Shown here piece by piece: positions 37,583 through 49,087 of a stretch of DNA of 64,000 bases; positions within the stretch are counted from its first letter, which is position 1, and every line of letters starts with the position of its first letter. The position numbers and the translations under genes were made by a program. The notes under the pieces were generated by a model that was given only the letters and a program-made list of their open reading frames with translations, did not search any database and was not told the DNA's origin. The stretch is from Aphelocoma coerulescens (taxonomy: Eukaryota; Chordata; Aves; Passeriformes; Corvidae): positions 1-64,000 of the forward strand of contig NW_027183608.1 in NCBI RefSeq assembly GCF_041296385.1. The letters are read 5' to 3'.

Positions 37583-39775
37583 CCTCGGTTCCACCAGGTT
37601 CCATAGCGTCACTGTGGTGCCCAGGGTTCCGTCAGCTTCGCCAGCATCCCCACGGTCTGCAGAGCTCCCCGAGCTTCTGTGGTGTCACAGTGGAGGCAGG
37701 GTTGCATCAGGTTCCATAGCATCAGCACGGTCTCCAGGGCTCCCAGAGGTTCTGTGGTGTCACAGTGGAGGCAGGGTTGCATCAGGTTCCATAGCATCAC
37801 CACAGTCTCCAGGGCTCCCTGAGCTTCTGTGGTGTCACAGTGGAGGCAGGGTTGCATCAGGTTCCATAGCATCAGCACGGTCTCCAGGGCTCCCAGAGGT
37901 TCTGTGGTGTCACAGAGGAGGCAGGGTTGCATCAGGTTCCATAGCATCAGCACGGTCTCCAGGGCTCCCCTGAGCTTCTGTGGTGGTGTCACAGAGGAGC
38001 CAGGCTTCCTTGTAGTTCCCCAGCATCACAAAGGCTCTCCTGGGAGCCACCGGTCACAAAGCACCGTGGGCTCTGTGCAGCCCCGCTGTGTCACAATGGC
38101 CGCTGGCTTCCACGAGCCCCCGCAGTGTCCCAGTGGGCCCCGTAGCTTTAGGAGTGGGTGGCTGGGAGTTGGTGCCAGCGGCTGGGGGAGCAGCAGCAGG
38201 GACTGTGTGTGGACAGTGCCATGGCCACTTGTGTGGCCACTGGTGTCTCTGTGCCAGGCACAGCCGTGGTGTGTAACACCGGCTCTGGGTCCTTTGGCTG
38301 TGCAGGTGGCAGTCACGGCCTGGAGCAGGGCTGCTCCCGGGGGACAGCCTGGGGCAGGAGGCTGCTGGAGATTCATTCCCCACACTCCTTGTCATGAGGT
38401 GCTCAGAGTGATTGGAAAGGCTGTTGGCAGCAGGCAGTTCTCTGGGTTCAAGCTGTGGAGCTGTCAGCGGGAATGCAAAGGCCAAGCTGGTGAGCCTTTT
38501 GTCCTGGTGCCTTTAGTGTGTGAGCAGTCCCTGGTGCCGTTGTCTTTGGATCCTGAGTGTGGGAGAGGCAAGGCTTAGGATGGTGCGTAGAGCTGAGAAG
38601 GAAAGTGCCGAGAGCAGCGTGTGTGCTGCTGCTTTGAGGGGTGCAGTTGAAGTTGTAGGCAGCAAGAGCTTTCTCAGCTGGCCCTTTTGTGAGCTCTGCT
38701 TTTGCCAGATGACTTCCATCTTACCCTCTTACCATCTTAGCCTCTCATTTTTGCATATCCCAAACCCCCTTCCAAACATCCAGCAGCTGCTTGTAAAGAA
38801 GAAGTCCTAGAACAAAAAGCCAGTGCTGCCTTTCATAGCCCCTTTGCTGTCTATGAAGTAGAGGAAAGAAGCTAGTGAGACGCACTTTCTTTCTCAACTC
38901 CATAGAGCGCATCCTTCTCTCAAGGTGGCAGAGTCCTTGGCGGAAGTGAAGCATCTGCAGCTGCAGTTCAGACTGAGAGATGTGCCAGGACAGGAAACAT
39001 TTGCTGACCTTCCCTGTTCCCTGTGCAACATGATTCTCGCATCCCAGTCACTTTCACATACCTTCGGTATCCCTGAGTCCAAGCAGCTAAAGCTCACAGA
39101 GACAGAAGTGTCAGGAAGGAAAACGTTGCAAAAGCACCCCCTTCTCTTATCAGCATATAAATTGTGCACAACAGGCTGCGGCACCGAACCTTCCTTCTCA
39201 GATAGACATGCCATCACACTTTTCACTCTTGCAGCTCGGTTGAAAAGCTCCAGCAGCTGCTCCCGCAATAGCAAAAGGTTCTAGAAGTGAAAGCCAGTTT
39301 GGGGCTGCACCTTCTCCTTGCCGCATGTAAGCCACACCAAACTCCCTGATGCACTCTGTCCTCCCCTTCTCAAAGGAGTAGACGGTGGCATCAGGACACA
39401 CCTGTGTCCCAGCAGCTGGGTGCCCAGCCGGGAGCAGGAGCAGGGCTGGGGCTGCTCCCAAAGTTGCCCCGCCCCAATGCCAGAGCCGGACATATGCTGA
39501 GGGGGGGCTGGATCAGGCTTTATTGTCCAGCTGCATGCCAGGAGTGAGCACAAAATCTACCTGCATTCTCTGCAGCATGCCATCCTGGAGCAGAGCCATT
39601 GCCAAAGGAAGCCGTGAGCCCGTGCCAAGCCAGTGCCGGAGTGGGATCCTAGCAGCACCTGTGGAAGCCGGGAGAGAGGAGCCCACCTGGAGCAGGTTCG
39701 TGCAGGATTAATCATCCCGTGGCTTCCCACCAGGGTCCTGTTGCTTCCAAAAGGCCCCACAGTGTCACTGTGGCC
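37583..39775 (+). repeat. Satellite unit 18
   Basis: A at 562 and G at 1546 ('acgttgcaaa'). 'gccaccggtcac' is private. Confidence 0.95.
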
Positions 39776-41968
39776 CCTCGGTTCCACCAGGTTCCATAGC
39801 GTCACTGTGGTGCCCAGGGTTCCGTCAGCTTCGCCAGCATCCCCACGGTCTGCAGAGCTCCCCGAGCTTCTGTGGTGTCACAGTGGAGGCAGGGTTGCAT
39901 CAGGTTCCATAGCATCAGCACGGTCTCCAGGGCTCCCAGAGGTTCTGTGGTGTCACAGTGGAGGCAGGGTTGCATCAGGTTCCATAGCATCACCACAGTC
40001 TCCAGGGCTCCCTGAGCTTCTGTGGTGTCACAGTGGAGGCAGGGTTGCATCAGGTTCCATAGCATCAGCACGGTCTCCAGGGCTCCCAGAGGTTCTGTGG
40101 TGTCACAGAGGAGGCAGGGTTGCATCAGGTTCCATAGCATCAGCACGGTCTCCAGGGCTCCCCTGAGCTTCTGTGGTGGTGTCACAGAGGAGCCAGGCTT
40201 CCTTGTAGTTCCCCAGCATCACAAAGGCTCTCCTGGGAGCCACGGGTCACAAAGCACCGTGGGCTCTGTGCAGCCCCGCTGTGTCACAATGGCCGCTGGC
40301 TTCCACGAGCCCCCGCAGTGTCCCAGTGGGCCCCGTAGCTTTAGGAGTGGGTGGCTGGGAGTTGGTGCCAGCGGCTGGGGGAGCAGCAGCAGGGACTGTG
40401 TGTGGACAGTGCCATGGCCACTTGTGTGGCCACTGGTGTCTCTGTGCCAGGCACAGCCGTGGTGTGTAACACCGGCTCTGGGTCCTTTGGCTGTGCAGGT
40501 GGCAGTCACGGCCTGGAGCAGGGCTGCTCCCGGGGGACAGCCTGGGGCAGGAGGCTGCTGGAGATTCATTCCCCACACTCCTTGTCATGAGGTGCTCAGA
40601 GTGATTGGAAAGGCTGTTGGCAGCAGGCAGTTCTCTGGGTTCAAGCTGTGGAGCTGTCAGCGGGAATGCAAAGGCCAAGCTGGTGAGCCTTTTGTCCTGG
40701 TGCCTTTAGTGTGTGAGCAGTCCCTGGTGCCGTTGTCTTTGGATCCTGAGTGTGGGAGAGGCAAGGCTTAGGATGGTGCGTAGAGCTGAGAAGGAAAGTG
40801 CCGAGAGCAGCGTGTGTGCTGCTGCTTTGAGGGGTGCAGTTGAAGTTGTAGGCAGCAAGAGCTTTCTCAGCTGGCCCTTTTGTGAGCTCTGCTTTTGCCA
40901 GATGACTTCCATCTTACCTTCTTACCATCTTAGCCTCTCATTTTTGCATATCCCAAACCCCCTTCCAAACATCCAGCAGCTGCTTGTAAAGAAGAAGTCC
41001 TAGAACAAAAAGCCAGTGCTGCCTTTCATAGCCCCTTTGCTGTCTATGAAGTAGAGGAAAGAAGCTAGTGAGACGCACTTTCTTTCTCAACTCCATAGAG
41101 CGCATCCTTCTCTCAAGGTGGCAGAGTCCTTGGCGGAAGTGAAGCATCTGCAGCTGCAGTTCAGACTGAGAGATGTGCCAGGACAGGAAACATTTGCTGA
41201 CCTTCCCTGTTCCCTGTGCACTATGATTCTCGCATCCCAGTCACTTTCACATACCTTCGGTATCCCTGAGTCCAAGCAGCTAAAGCTCACAGAGACAGAA
41301 GTGTCAGGAAGGAAAACGTTCCAAAAGCACCCCCTTCTCTTATCAGCATATAAATTGTGCACAACAGGCTGCGGCACCGAACCTTCCTTCTCAGATAGAC
41401 ATGCCATCACACTTTTCACTCTTGCAGCTCGGTTGAAAAGCTCCAGCAGCTGCTCCCGCAATAGCAAAAGGTTCTAGAAGTGAAAGCCAGTTTGGGGCTG
41501 CACCTTCTCCTTGCCGCATGTAAGCCACACCAAACTCCCTGATGCACTCTGTCCTCCCCTTCTCAAAGGAGTAGACGGTGGCATCAGGACACACCTGTGT
41601 CCCAGCAGCTGGGTGCCCAGCCGGGAGCAGGAGCAGGGCTGGGGCTGCTCCCAAAGTTGCCCCGCCCCAATGCCAGAGCCGGACATATGCTGAGGGGGGG
41701 CTGGATCAGGCTTTATTGTCCAGCTGCATGCCAGGAGTGAGCACAAAATCTACCTGCATTCTCTGCAGCATGCCATCCTGGAGCAGAGCCATTGCCAAAG
41801 GAAGCCGTGAGCCCGTGCCAAGCCAGTGCCGGAGTGGGATCCTAGCAGCACCTGTGGAAGCCGGGAGAGAGGAGCCCACCTGGAGCAGGTTCGTGCAGGA
41901 TTAATCATCCCGTGGCTTCCCACCAGGGTCCTGTTGCTTCCAAAAGGCCCCACAGTGTCACTGTGGCC
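39776..41968 (+). repeat. Satellite unit 19
   Basis: It matches unit 16 at every diagnostic site checked. It starts the second copy of the 6,654-bp trimer. Confidence 0.95.
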
Positions 41969-44236
41969 CCTCGGTTCCACCAGGTTCCATAGCGTCACTG
42001 TGGTGCCCAGGGTTCCGTCAGCTTCGCCAGCATCCCCACGGTCTGCAGAGCTCCCCGAGCTTCTGTGGTGTCACAGTGGAGGCAGGGTTGCATCAGGTTC
42101 CATAGCATCAGCATGGTCTCCAGGGCTCCCAGAGGTTCTGTGGTGTCACAGTGGAGGCAGGGTTGCATCAGGTTCCATAGCATCACCACAGTCTCCAGGG
42201 CTCCCTGAGCTTCTGTGGTGTCACAGTGGAGGCAGGGTTGCATCAGGTTCCATAGCATCAGCACGGTCTCCAGGGCTCCCAGAGGTTCTGTGGTGTCACA
42301 GAGGAGGCAGGGTTGCATCAGGTTCCATAGCATCACCACGGTCTCCAGGGCTCCAAGAGCTTCTGTGGTGTCACAGAGGAGGCAGGGTTGCATCAGGTTC
42401 AATAGCATCAGCACGGTCTCCAGGGCTCCCCTGAGCTTCTGTGGTGGTGTCACAGAGGAGCCAGGCTTCCTTGTAGTTCCCCAGCATCACAAAGGCTCTC
42501 CTGGGAGCCACGGGTCACAAAGCACCGTGGGCTCTGTGCAGCCCCGCTGTGTCACAATGGCCGCTGGCTTCCACGAGCCCCCGCAGTGTCCCAGTGGGCC
42601 CCGTGGCTTTAGGAGTGGGTGGCTGGGAGTTGGTGCCAGCGGCTGGGGGAGCAGCAGCAGGGACTGTGTGTGGACAGTGCCATGGCCACTTGTGTGGCCA
42701 CTGGTGTCTCTGTGCCAGGCACAGCCGTGGTGTGTAACACCGGCTCTGGGTCCTTTGGCTGTGCAGGTGGCAGTCACGGCCTGGAGCAGGGCTGCTCCCG
42801 GGGGACAGCCTGGGGCAGGAGGCTGCTGGAGATTCATTCCCCACACTCCTTGTCATGAGGTGCTCAGAGTGATTGGAAAGGCTGTTGGCAGCAGGCAGTT
42901 CTCTGGGTTCAAGCTGTGGAGCTGTCAGCGGGAATGCAAAGGCCAAGCTGCTGAGCCTTTTGTCCTGGTGCCTTTAGTGTGTGAGCAGTCCCTGGTGCCG
43001 TTGTCTTTGGATCCTGAGTGTGGGAGAGGCAAGGCTTAGGATGGTGCGTAGAGCTGAGAAGGAAAGTGCCGAGAGCAGCATGTGTGCTGCTGCTTTGAGG
43101 GGTGCAGTTGAAGTTGTAGGCAGCAAGAGCTTTCTCAGCTGGCCCTTTTGTGAGCTCTGCTTTTGCCAGATGACTTCCATCTTACCCTCTTACCATCTTA
43201 GCCTCTCATTTTTGCATATCCCAAACCCCCTTCCAAACATCCAGCAGCTGCTTGTAAAGAAGAAGTCCTAGAACAAAAAGCCAGTGCTGCCTTTCATAGC
43301 CCCTTTGCTGTCTATGAAGTAGAGGAAAGAAGCTAGTGAGACGCACTTTCTTTCTCAACTCCATAGAGCGCATCCTTCTCTCAAGGTGGCAGAGTCCTTG
43401 GCGGAAGTGAAGCATCTGCAGCTGCAGTTCAGACTGAGAGATGTGCCAGGACAGGAAACATTTGCTGACCTTCCCTGTTCCCTGTGCAACATGATTCTCG
43501 CATCCCAGTCACTTTCACATACCTTCGGTATCCCTGAGTCCAAGCAGCTAAAGCTCACAGAGACAGAAGTGTCAGGAAGGGAAACGTTCCAAAAGCACCC
43601 CCTTCTCTTATCAGCATATAAATTGTGCACAACAGGCTGCGGCACCGAACCTTCCTTCTCAGATAGACATGCCATCACACTTTTCACTCTTGCAGCTCGG
43701 TTGAAAAGCTCCAGCAGCTGCTCCCGCAATAGCAAAAGGTTCTAGAAGTGAAAGCCAGTTTGGGGCTGCACCTTCTCCTTGCCGCATGTAAGCCACACCA
43801 AACTCCCTGATGCACTCTGTCCTCCCCTTCTCAAAGGAGTAGACGGTGGCATCAGGACACACCTGTGTCCCAGCAGCTGGGTGCCCAGCCGGGAGCAGGA
43901 GCAGGGCTGGGGCTGCTCCCAAAGTTGCCCCGCCCCAATGCCAGAGCCGGACATATGCTGAGGGGGGGCTGGATCAGGCTTTATTGTCCAGCTGCATGCC
44001 AGGAGTGAGCACAAAATCTACCTGCATTCTCTGCAGCATGCCATCCTGGAGCAGAGCCATTGCCAAAGGAAGCCGTGAGCCCGTGCCAAGCCAGTGCCGG
44101 AGTGGGATCCTAGCAGCACCTGTGGAAGCCGGGAGAGAGGAGCCCACCTGGAGCAGGTTCGTGCAGGATTAATCATCCCGTGGCTTCCCACCAGGGTCCT
44201 GTTGCTTCCAAAAGGCCCCACAGTGTCACTGTGGCC
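41969..44236 (+). repeat. Satellite unit 20 (long form, 2,268 bp)
   Basis: It matches unit 17, including the otherwise unique 'gcatgg' in the first sub-repeat. Confidence 0.95.
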
Positions 44237-46429
44237 CCTCGGTTCCACCAGGTTCCATAGCGTCACTGTGGTGCCCAGGGTTCCGTCAGCTTCGCCAGCA
44301 TCCCCACGGTCTGCAGAGCTCCCCGAGCTTCTGTGGTGTCACAGTGGAGGCAGGGTTGCATCAGGTTCCATAGCATCAGCACGGTCTCCAGGGCTCCCAG
44401 AGGTTCTGTGGTGTCAAAGTGGAGGCAGGGTTGCATCAGGTTCCATAGCATCACCACAGTCTCCAGGGCTCCCTGAGCTTCTGTGGTGTCACAGTGGAGG
44501 CAGGGTTGCATCAGGTTCCATAGCATCAGCACGGTCTCCAGGGCTCCCAGAGGTTCTGTGGTGTCACAGAGGAGGCAGGGTTGCATCAGGTTCCATAGCA
44601 TCAGCACGGTCTCCAGGGCTCCCCTGAGCTTCTGTGGTGGTGTCACAGAGGAGCCAGGCTTCCTTGTAGTTCCCCAGCATCACAAAGGCTCTCCTGGGAG
44701 CCACGGGTCACAAAGCACCGTGGGCTCTGTGCAGCCCCGCTGTGTCACAATGGCCGCTGGCTTCCACGAGCCCCCGCAGTGTCCCAGTGGGCCCCGTAGC
44801 TTTAGGAGTGGGTGGCTGGGAGTTGGTGCCAGCGGCTGGGGGAGCAGCAGCAGGGACTGTGTGTGGACAGTGCCATGGCCACTTGTGTGGCCACTGGTGT
44901 CTCTGTGCCAGGCACAGCCGTGGTGTGTAACACCGGCTCTGGGTCCTTTGGCTGTGCAGGTGGCAGTCACGGCCTGGAGCAGGGCTGCTCCCGGGGGACA
45001 GCCTGGGGCAGGAGGCTGCTGGAGATTCATTCCCCACACTCCTTGTCATGAGGTGCTCAGAGTGATTGGAAAGGCTGTTGGCAGCAGGCAGTTCTCTGGG
45101 TTCAAGCTGTGGAGCTGTCAGCGGGAATGCAAAGGCCAAGCTGGTGAGCCTTTTGTCCTGGTGCCTTTAGTGTGTGAGCAGTCCCTGGTGCCGTTGTCTT
45201 TGGATCCTGAGTGTGGGAGAGGCAAGGCTTAGGATGGTGCGTAGAGCTGAGAAGGAAAGTGCCGAGAGCAGCGTGTGTGCTGCTGCTTTGAGGGGTGCAG
45301 TTGAAGTTGTAGGCAGCAAGAGCTTTCTCAGCTGGCCCTTTTGTGAGCTCTGCTTTTGCCAGATGACTTCCATCTTACCCTCTTACCATCTTAGCCTCTC
45401 ATTTTTGCATATCCCAAACCCCCTTCCAAACATCCAGCAGCTGCTTGTAAAGAAGAAGTCCTAGAACAAAAAGCCAGTGCTGCCTTTCATAGCCCCTTTG
45501 CTGTCTATGAAGTAGAGGAAAGAAGCTAGTGAGACGCACTTTCTTTCTCAACTCCATAGAGCGCATCCTTCTCTCAAGGTGGCAGAGTCCTTGGCGGAAG
45601 TGAAGCATCTGCAGCTGCAGTTCAGACTGAGAGATGTGCCAGGACAGGAAACATTTGCTGACCTTCCCTGTTCCCTGTGCAACATGATTCTCGCATCCCA
45701 GTCACTTTCACATACCTTCGGTATCCCTGAGTCCAAGCAGCTAAAGCTCACAGAGACAGAAGTGTCAGGAAGGAAAACGTTGCAAAAGCACCCCCTTCTC
45801 TTATCAGCATATAAATTGTGCACAACAGGCTGCGGCACCGAACCTTCCTTCTCAGATAGACATGCCATCACACTTTTCACTCTTGCAGCTCGGTTGAAAA
45901 GCTCCAGCAGCTGCTCCCGCAATAGCAAAAGGTTCTAGAAGTGAAAGCCAGTTTGGGGCTGCACCTTCTCCTTGCCGCATGTAAGCCACACCAAACTCCC
46001 TGATGCACTCTGTCCTCCCCTTCTCAAAGGAGTAGACGGTGGCATCAGGACACACCTGTGTCCCAGCAGCTGGGTGCCCAGCCGGGAGCAGGAGCAGGGC
46101 TGGGGCTGCTCCCAAAGTTGCCCCGCCCCAATGCCAGAGCCGGACATATGCTGAGGGGGGGCTGGATCAGGCTTTATTGTCCAGCTGCATGCCAGGAGTG
46201 AGCACAAAATCTACCTGCATTCTCTGCAGCATGCCATCCTGGAGCAGAGCCATTGCCAAAGGAAGCCGTGAGCCCGTGCCAAGCCAGTGCCGGAGTGGGA
46301 TCCTAGCAGCACCTGTGGAAGCCGGGAGAGAGGAGCCCACCTGGAGCAGGTTCGTGCAGGATTAATCATCCCGTGGCTTCCCACCAGGGTCCTGTTGCTT
46401 CCAAAAGGCCCCACAGTGTCACTGTGGCC
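44237..46429 (+). repeat. Satellite unit 21
   Basis: It matches unit 18 (A at 562, G at 1546) without its private C. 'gtgtcaaagtgg' in the second sub-repeat is private. Confidence 0.95.
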
Positions 46430-46949
46430 CCTCGGTTCCACCAGGTTCCATAGCGTCACTGTGGTGCCCAGGGTTCCGTCAGCTTCGCCAGCATCCCCAC
46501 GGTCTGCAGAGCTCCCCGAGCTTCTGTGGTGTCACAGTGGAGGCAGGGTTGCATCAGGTTCCATAGCATCAGCACGGTCTCCAGGGCTCCCAGAGGTTCT
46601 GTGGTGTCACAGTGGAGGCAGGGTTGCATCAGGTTCCATAGCATCACCACAGTCTCCAGGGCTCCCTGAGCTTCTGTGGTGTCACAGTGGAGGCAGGGTT
46701 GCATCAGGTTCCATAGCATCAGCACGGTCTCCAGGGCTCCCAGAGGTTCTGTGGTGTCACAGAGGAGGCAGGGTTGCATCAGGTTCCATAGCATCACCAC
46801 GGTCTCCAGGGCTCCAAGAGCTTCTGTGGTGTCACAGAGGAGGCAGGGTTGCATCAGGTTCAATAGCATCAGCACGGTCTCCAGGGCTCCCCTGAGCTTC
46901 GTTGGTGGTGTCACAGAGGAGCCAGGCTTCCTTGTAGTTCCCCAGCATC

Positions 46950-46954
46950 ACAAA
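46950..46954. repeat. Target-site duplication (left), ACAAA
   Basis: 'acaaa' directly precedes the LTR and is repeated after it at 53056-53060. An uninterrupted unit has it once in 'catcacaaaggctc'. It marks an integrase-mediated insertion with a 5-bp stagger. Confidence 0.95.
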
Positions 46955-47062
46955 TGTCGAAATTGATGGCGATGATGGTGATGAGGGTGTGGGTTCGGTC
47001 GGGCCCGGCTGGAGATGGACGGCGACGAGAGATCTCTATAAGCAGGTCTTTGGAGCATGCAG

Positions 47063-47068
47063 TTTATT
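47063..47068 (-). terminator. AATAAA polyadenylation signal in 3' LTR
   Basis: It is the only AATAAA seen in sense orientation in the LTR. It is followed by 'ctgcatgctcc' and the presumed R/U5 end, a usual place for the retroviral signal. Confidence 0.7.
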
Positions 47069-47129
47069 GCAGAGGGCGTGGGTACAGGGGCACTGCTTTG
47101 AGCTGCCAGCTGCAGCTCCAAGCAGGCCC

Positions 47130-47370
47130 AAGGTGTAAGAGAGGGAGAGAGAGTGAGCGAGAGAGCTAGAGCAAGAGGCTGAGAGCTAAGAGTGTAAAGA
47201 GCAAGAGAGACAAACTAAGAGGAGAGCTGAATTAAGAGGAAGAAGAAGAGCAAGAGAGTTACTAAGAGAGCTACTAAGAGGAGAAGAGCATTACTAAGAG
47301 AGCTACTAAGAGAGTTACTAAGAGCGTTACTAAGAGGAGAAGAGCATTACTAAGAGGAGAGGAGTTAAGA
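47130..47370 (-). repeat. Pyrimidine-rich 'CTCTTAGT' tract in 3' LTR
   Basis: On the plus strand this is a purine-rich run of (g/c)aga with eight 'actaagag' steps. In the viral RNA it would read as CUCUUAGU repeats, the kind of sequence bound by polypyrimidine-tract proteins. It is repeated unchanged in the other LTR. Its role is unknown. Confidence 0.7.
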
Positions 47371-47674
47371 GAGCGAGGAGCTTGTTACAATACAATAAAT
47401 CATCTTCTGTAGTGAATATTCTAATTCTCAGTAGCCAATCTAATACAAGGTACAAATCCTATAGCATTTACATACAGCCTATAAGAGTTCTTACATTACC
47501 ATAGAGTGTTACATTTTAACTTCTAAAAACTACTCTTTGGACCCCTTCTGCTGAGCTAGTAGGGTCTGCTCTGACCCTTGGACCTGTCTGCAAGCAGAGG
47601 GTATTGTTCAATCAAGAGGGGATTACCTTCAGCCGGCTATACCATTGTTTTCCAGTTGTTCAGTAACTAAGACT

Positions 47675-49033
47675 CTATATCTCAAAGATGGCCTTCATTT
47701 CGATGTCGCTCACAGTTTTCATATTCCCAGAATCTTTTGTTAGGCAATCATATTTATAAGGCTTTCCTGTTTCATCTTCCCCAACATCTCCCCCGTTCTG
47801 ATGAACAACTAAGATATTAGATACAGTCCTACTCGTTATTTTTTGCACACACTGAAGCATACAAGGTACTGCTACTAAAACTATAATTATTACTACTAGA
47901 ATAATCAAGCCTATTTTACAGAGTTCCCTTAGCCAAGGTGCAAAGCTCCAATCATCAAACAAACTGTCCAGCCAAGACGGGTCATCTGTTCTAATTTGGT
48001 TAGCTAGATCCTTTAGGTTTTGTAGCTGTTTGTGAATGGAAACAGAATGATCGGATAAGTTTATACAGCATAATCCTTCAAAATCTTCACAGCTGTGCCC
48101 ATGTGCTAATAAAAGATAATCAACGGCAGCTCTATTTTGTAAAGTGGCATGTCTGACTGCCTCTTCATCGGTTAACAGATCACTGATCATAGTAGAGGTG
48201 GCATTTACCTCCTTGCTGAGCCAACATCCCAACTTGTTTAACTGTTTTAAAGCAATTGAGGAGCTTAACTGAGGTAGAAAAATGCTTGCAACAATTGATT
48301 TTCCAGAGTTCCAAGGGTGGAAGTCACTATCACAGTCACTATCGTACTGATGTCCCCAGGAAGATCTGATCTTTCTGCTTTTCTTTTTGATTACCTCTTT
48401 GACACTGGGAGCAATAATTGTAAGTTGTCCCAGAGCACAAGGGCCACCATCTATTTTTGAAGGTATACCTTGCCAGGCCCTGTCTCCACAGATGAGCCAA
48501 ATTCCTCTGGGGAATCGAATAGGAAGTTTGCTAAAACGATCTGCATGAGGTTCGTCATATATAAGAAGCTTAACTTGACTACACCAAGAAGTTACATTGC
48601 TATAAGCTGGGTGATATGGGGTAACATTTAAATGGGGACCGTTTTCTCCTTGAAAGTGAAAGAAATAGCAGGTATCCATAGTTAACGAACCTAGGATTTC
48701 TAGCTCTTGAAGGTCAGATTTATCAATTTTAGAATTATCAATATAAGTTTGGTGTCTATGGCTGGGAGTTGGAGATACATGATGATCGTCATATGGCCAA
48801 TACTTATCAAGAGTAATATTATCAAAACCTTCTGGAAGAGGTACTCCAACTAAACAGGTTGAAAAAGGTTTGTCAGGGCTTGTGTCAGATAGACAGATGG
48901 TATCGGAGCCTGCGGATTTGGCTAAAGCAACCCAGACATTTGTCTTTGGTTGATTCACAGGTAAAGCTTCACTACAAAAACTAAAACAAAAGAATAAAAG
49001 CAACATGCACGCGCGCAAATGAGAAAACTCCAT
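47675..49033 (-). CDS. env: Envelope glycoprotein (Env), intact, alpharetrovirus-type
   Basis: An uninterrupted 452-codon frame from the ATG at 49031-49033 to TAG at 47675-47677; the frame extends ten codons further upstream to a GTG, but the ATG precedes the signal peptide directly. Residues counted from the ATG: hydrophobic signal core 8-20; surface subunit to the minimal furin-type site RKIR at 220-223; two cysteines at 234 and 270 bracketing a hydrophobic internal fusion-peptide-like segment; LQNR at 298-301; CX6CC at 315-323; membrane span about 374-395; YDCL sorting-type motif at 428-431 in the tail. Five N-glycosylation sequons lie at 72, 136, 146, 277 and 325. The paired cysteines 36 residues apart plus CX6CC are the arrangement known from avian alpharetroviruses. 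The surface subunit, about 200 residues, is short for that group and lacks a CXXC motif. The last 37 residues are encoded in U3. It is probably expressed from a spliced RNA using the donor at 51626/51627. Whether it is fusogenic cannot be told. Confidence 0.9.
   Translation of the reverse strand: MEFSHLRACMLLLFFCFSFCSEALPVNQPKTNVWVALAKSAGSDTICLSDTSPDKPFSTCLVGVPLPEGFDNITLDKYWPYDDHHVSPTPSHRHQTYIDNSKIDKSDLQELEILGSLTMDTCYFFHFQGENGPHLNVTPYHPAYSNVTSWCSQVKLLIYDEPHADRFSKLPIRFPRGIWLICGDRAWQGIPSKIDGGPCALGQLTIIAPSVKEVIKKKSRKIRSSWGHQYDSDCDSDFHPWNSGKSIVASIFLPQLSSSIALKQLNKLGCWLSKEVNATSTMISDLLTDEEAVRHATLQNRAAVDYLLLAHGHSCEDFEGLCCINLSDHSVSIHKQLQNLKDLANQIRTDDPSWLDSLFDDWSFAPWLRELCKIGLIILVVIIIVLVAVPCMLQCVQKITSRTVSNILVVHQNGGDVGEDETGKPYKYDCLTKDSGNMKTVSDIEMKAIFEI
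47787..47794 (-). other. Polypurine tract
   Basis: In proviral sense 'gggggaga' immediately precedes the 3' LTR (TGTTGGGG), the standard place for plus-strand DNA priming. It lies inside env, which reads on into U3. It is short, and the purine run ends at a C five bases after 'aa'. Confidence 0.8.
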
Positions 49034-49087
49034 TCTTTTCTTGAGCTGTTTTTGGCAGATCACTTTCTTCTGGTGATTCTGCGCAGT

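Larger units (their letters stand above)
1..46954 (+). repeat. Macrosatellite array, left block (units 1 to 22a)
   Basis: Head-to-tail repetition of a 2,193-bp unit is directly visible: the landmark 'cctcggttccacc' recurs at 1, 2194, 4388, 6581, 8774 and so on to 46430. Unit lengths are 2,193 bp, once 2,194 bp (unit 2), and 2,268 bp in units 8, 12, 14, 17, 20 and 22. All units share one orientation and are almost identical by eye. No unit contains a convincing protein gene; the long open frames start at GTG or TTG and run through the internal 75-bp repeats. The family is not recognised. Function, if any, is unknown. Confidence 0.97.
46955..47786 (-). repeat. 3' LTR of the provirus (832 bp)
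   Basis: On the plus strand it reads TGTCG...CAACA; in proviral sense it is U3-R-U5 from 47786 to 46955. The first 112 bp of U3 encode the end of env. AATAAA lies at 47063-47068, leaving about 108 bp to the LTR end. A pyrimidine-rich tract (in sense) with eight 'cttagt' steps fills about 47130-47370. No confident TATA box: the clearest, 'ttataaat' near 47753-47760, lies inside the env tail close to the U3 start. It differs from the 5' LTR by 'gggcccggc' versus 'gggccggc' and 'gctttgag' versus 'gcttagag'. Confidence 0.95.

Noticed and set aside
47743..47761. 'ccttataaatatgattgcc' as the LTR promoter TATA box
   Set aside because: It lies about 25-45 bp from the start of U3 inside env coding sequence, too far from the presumed R region.
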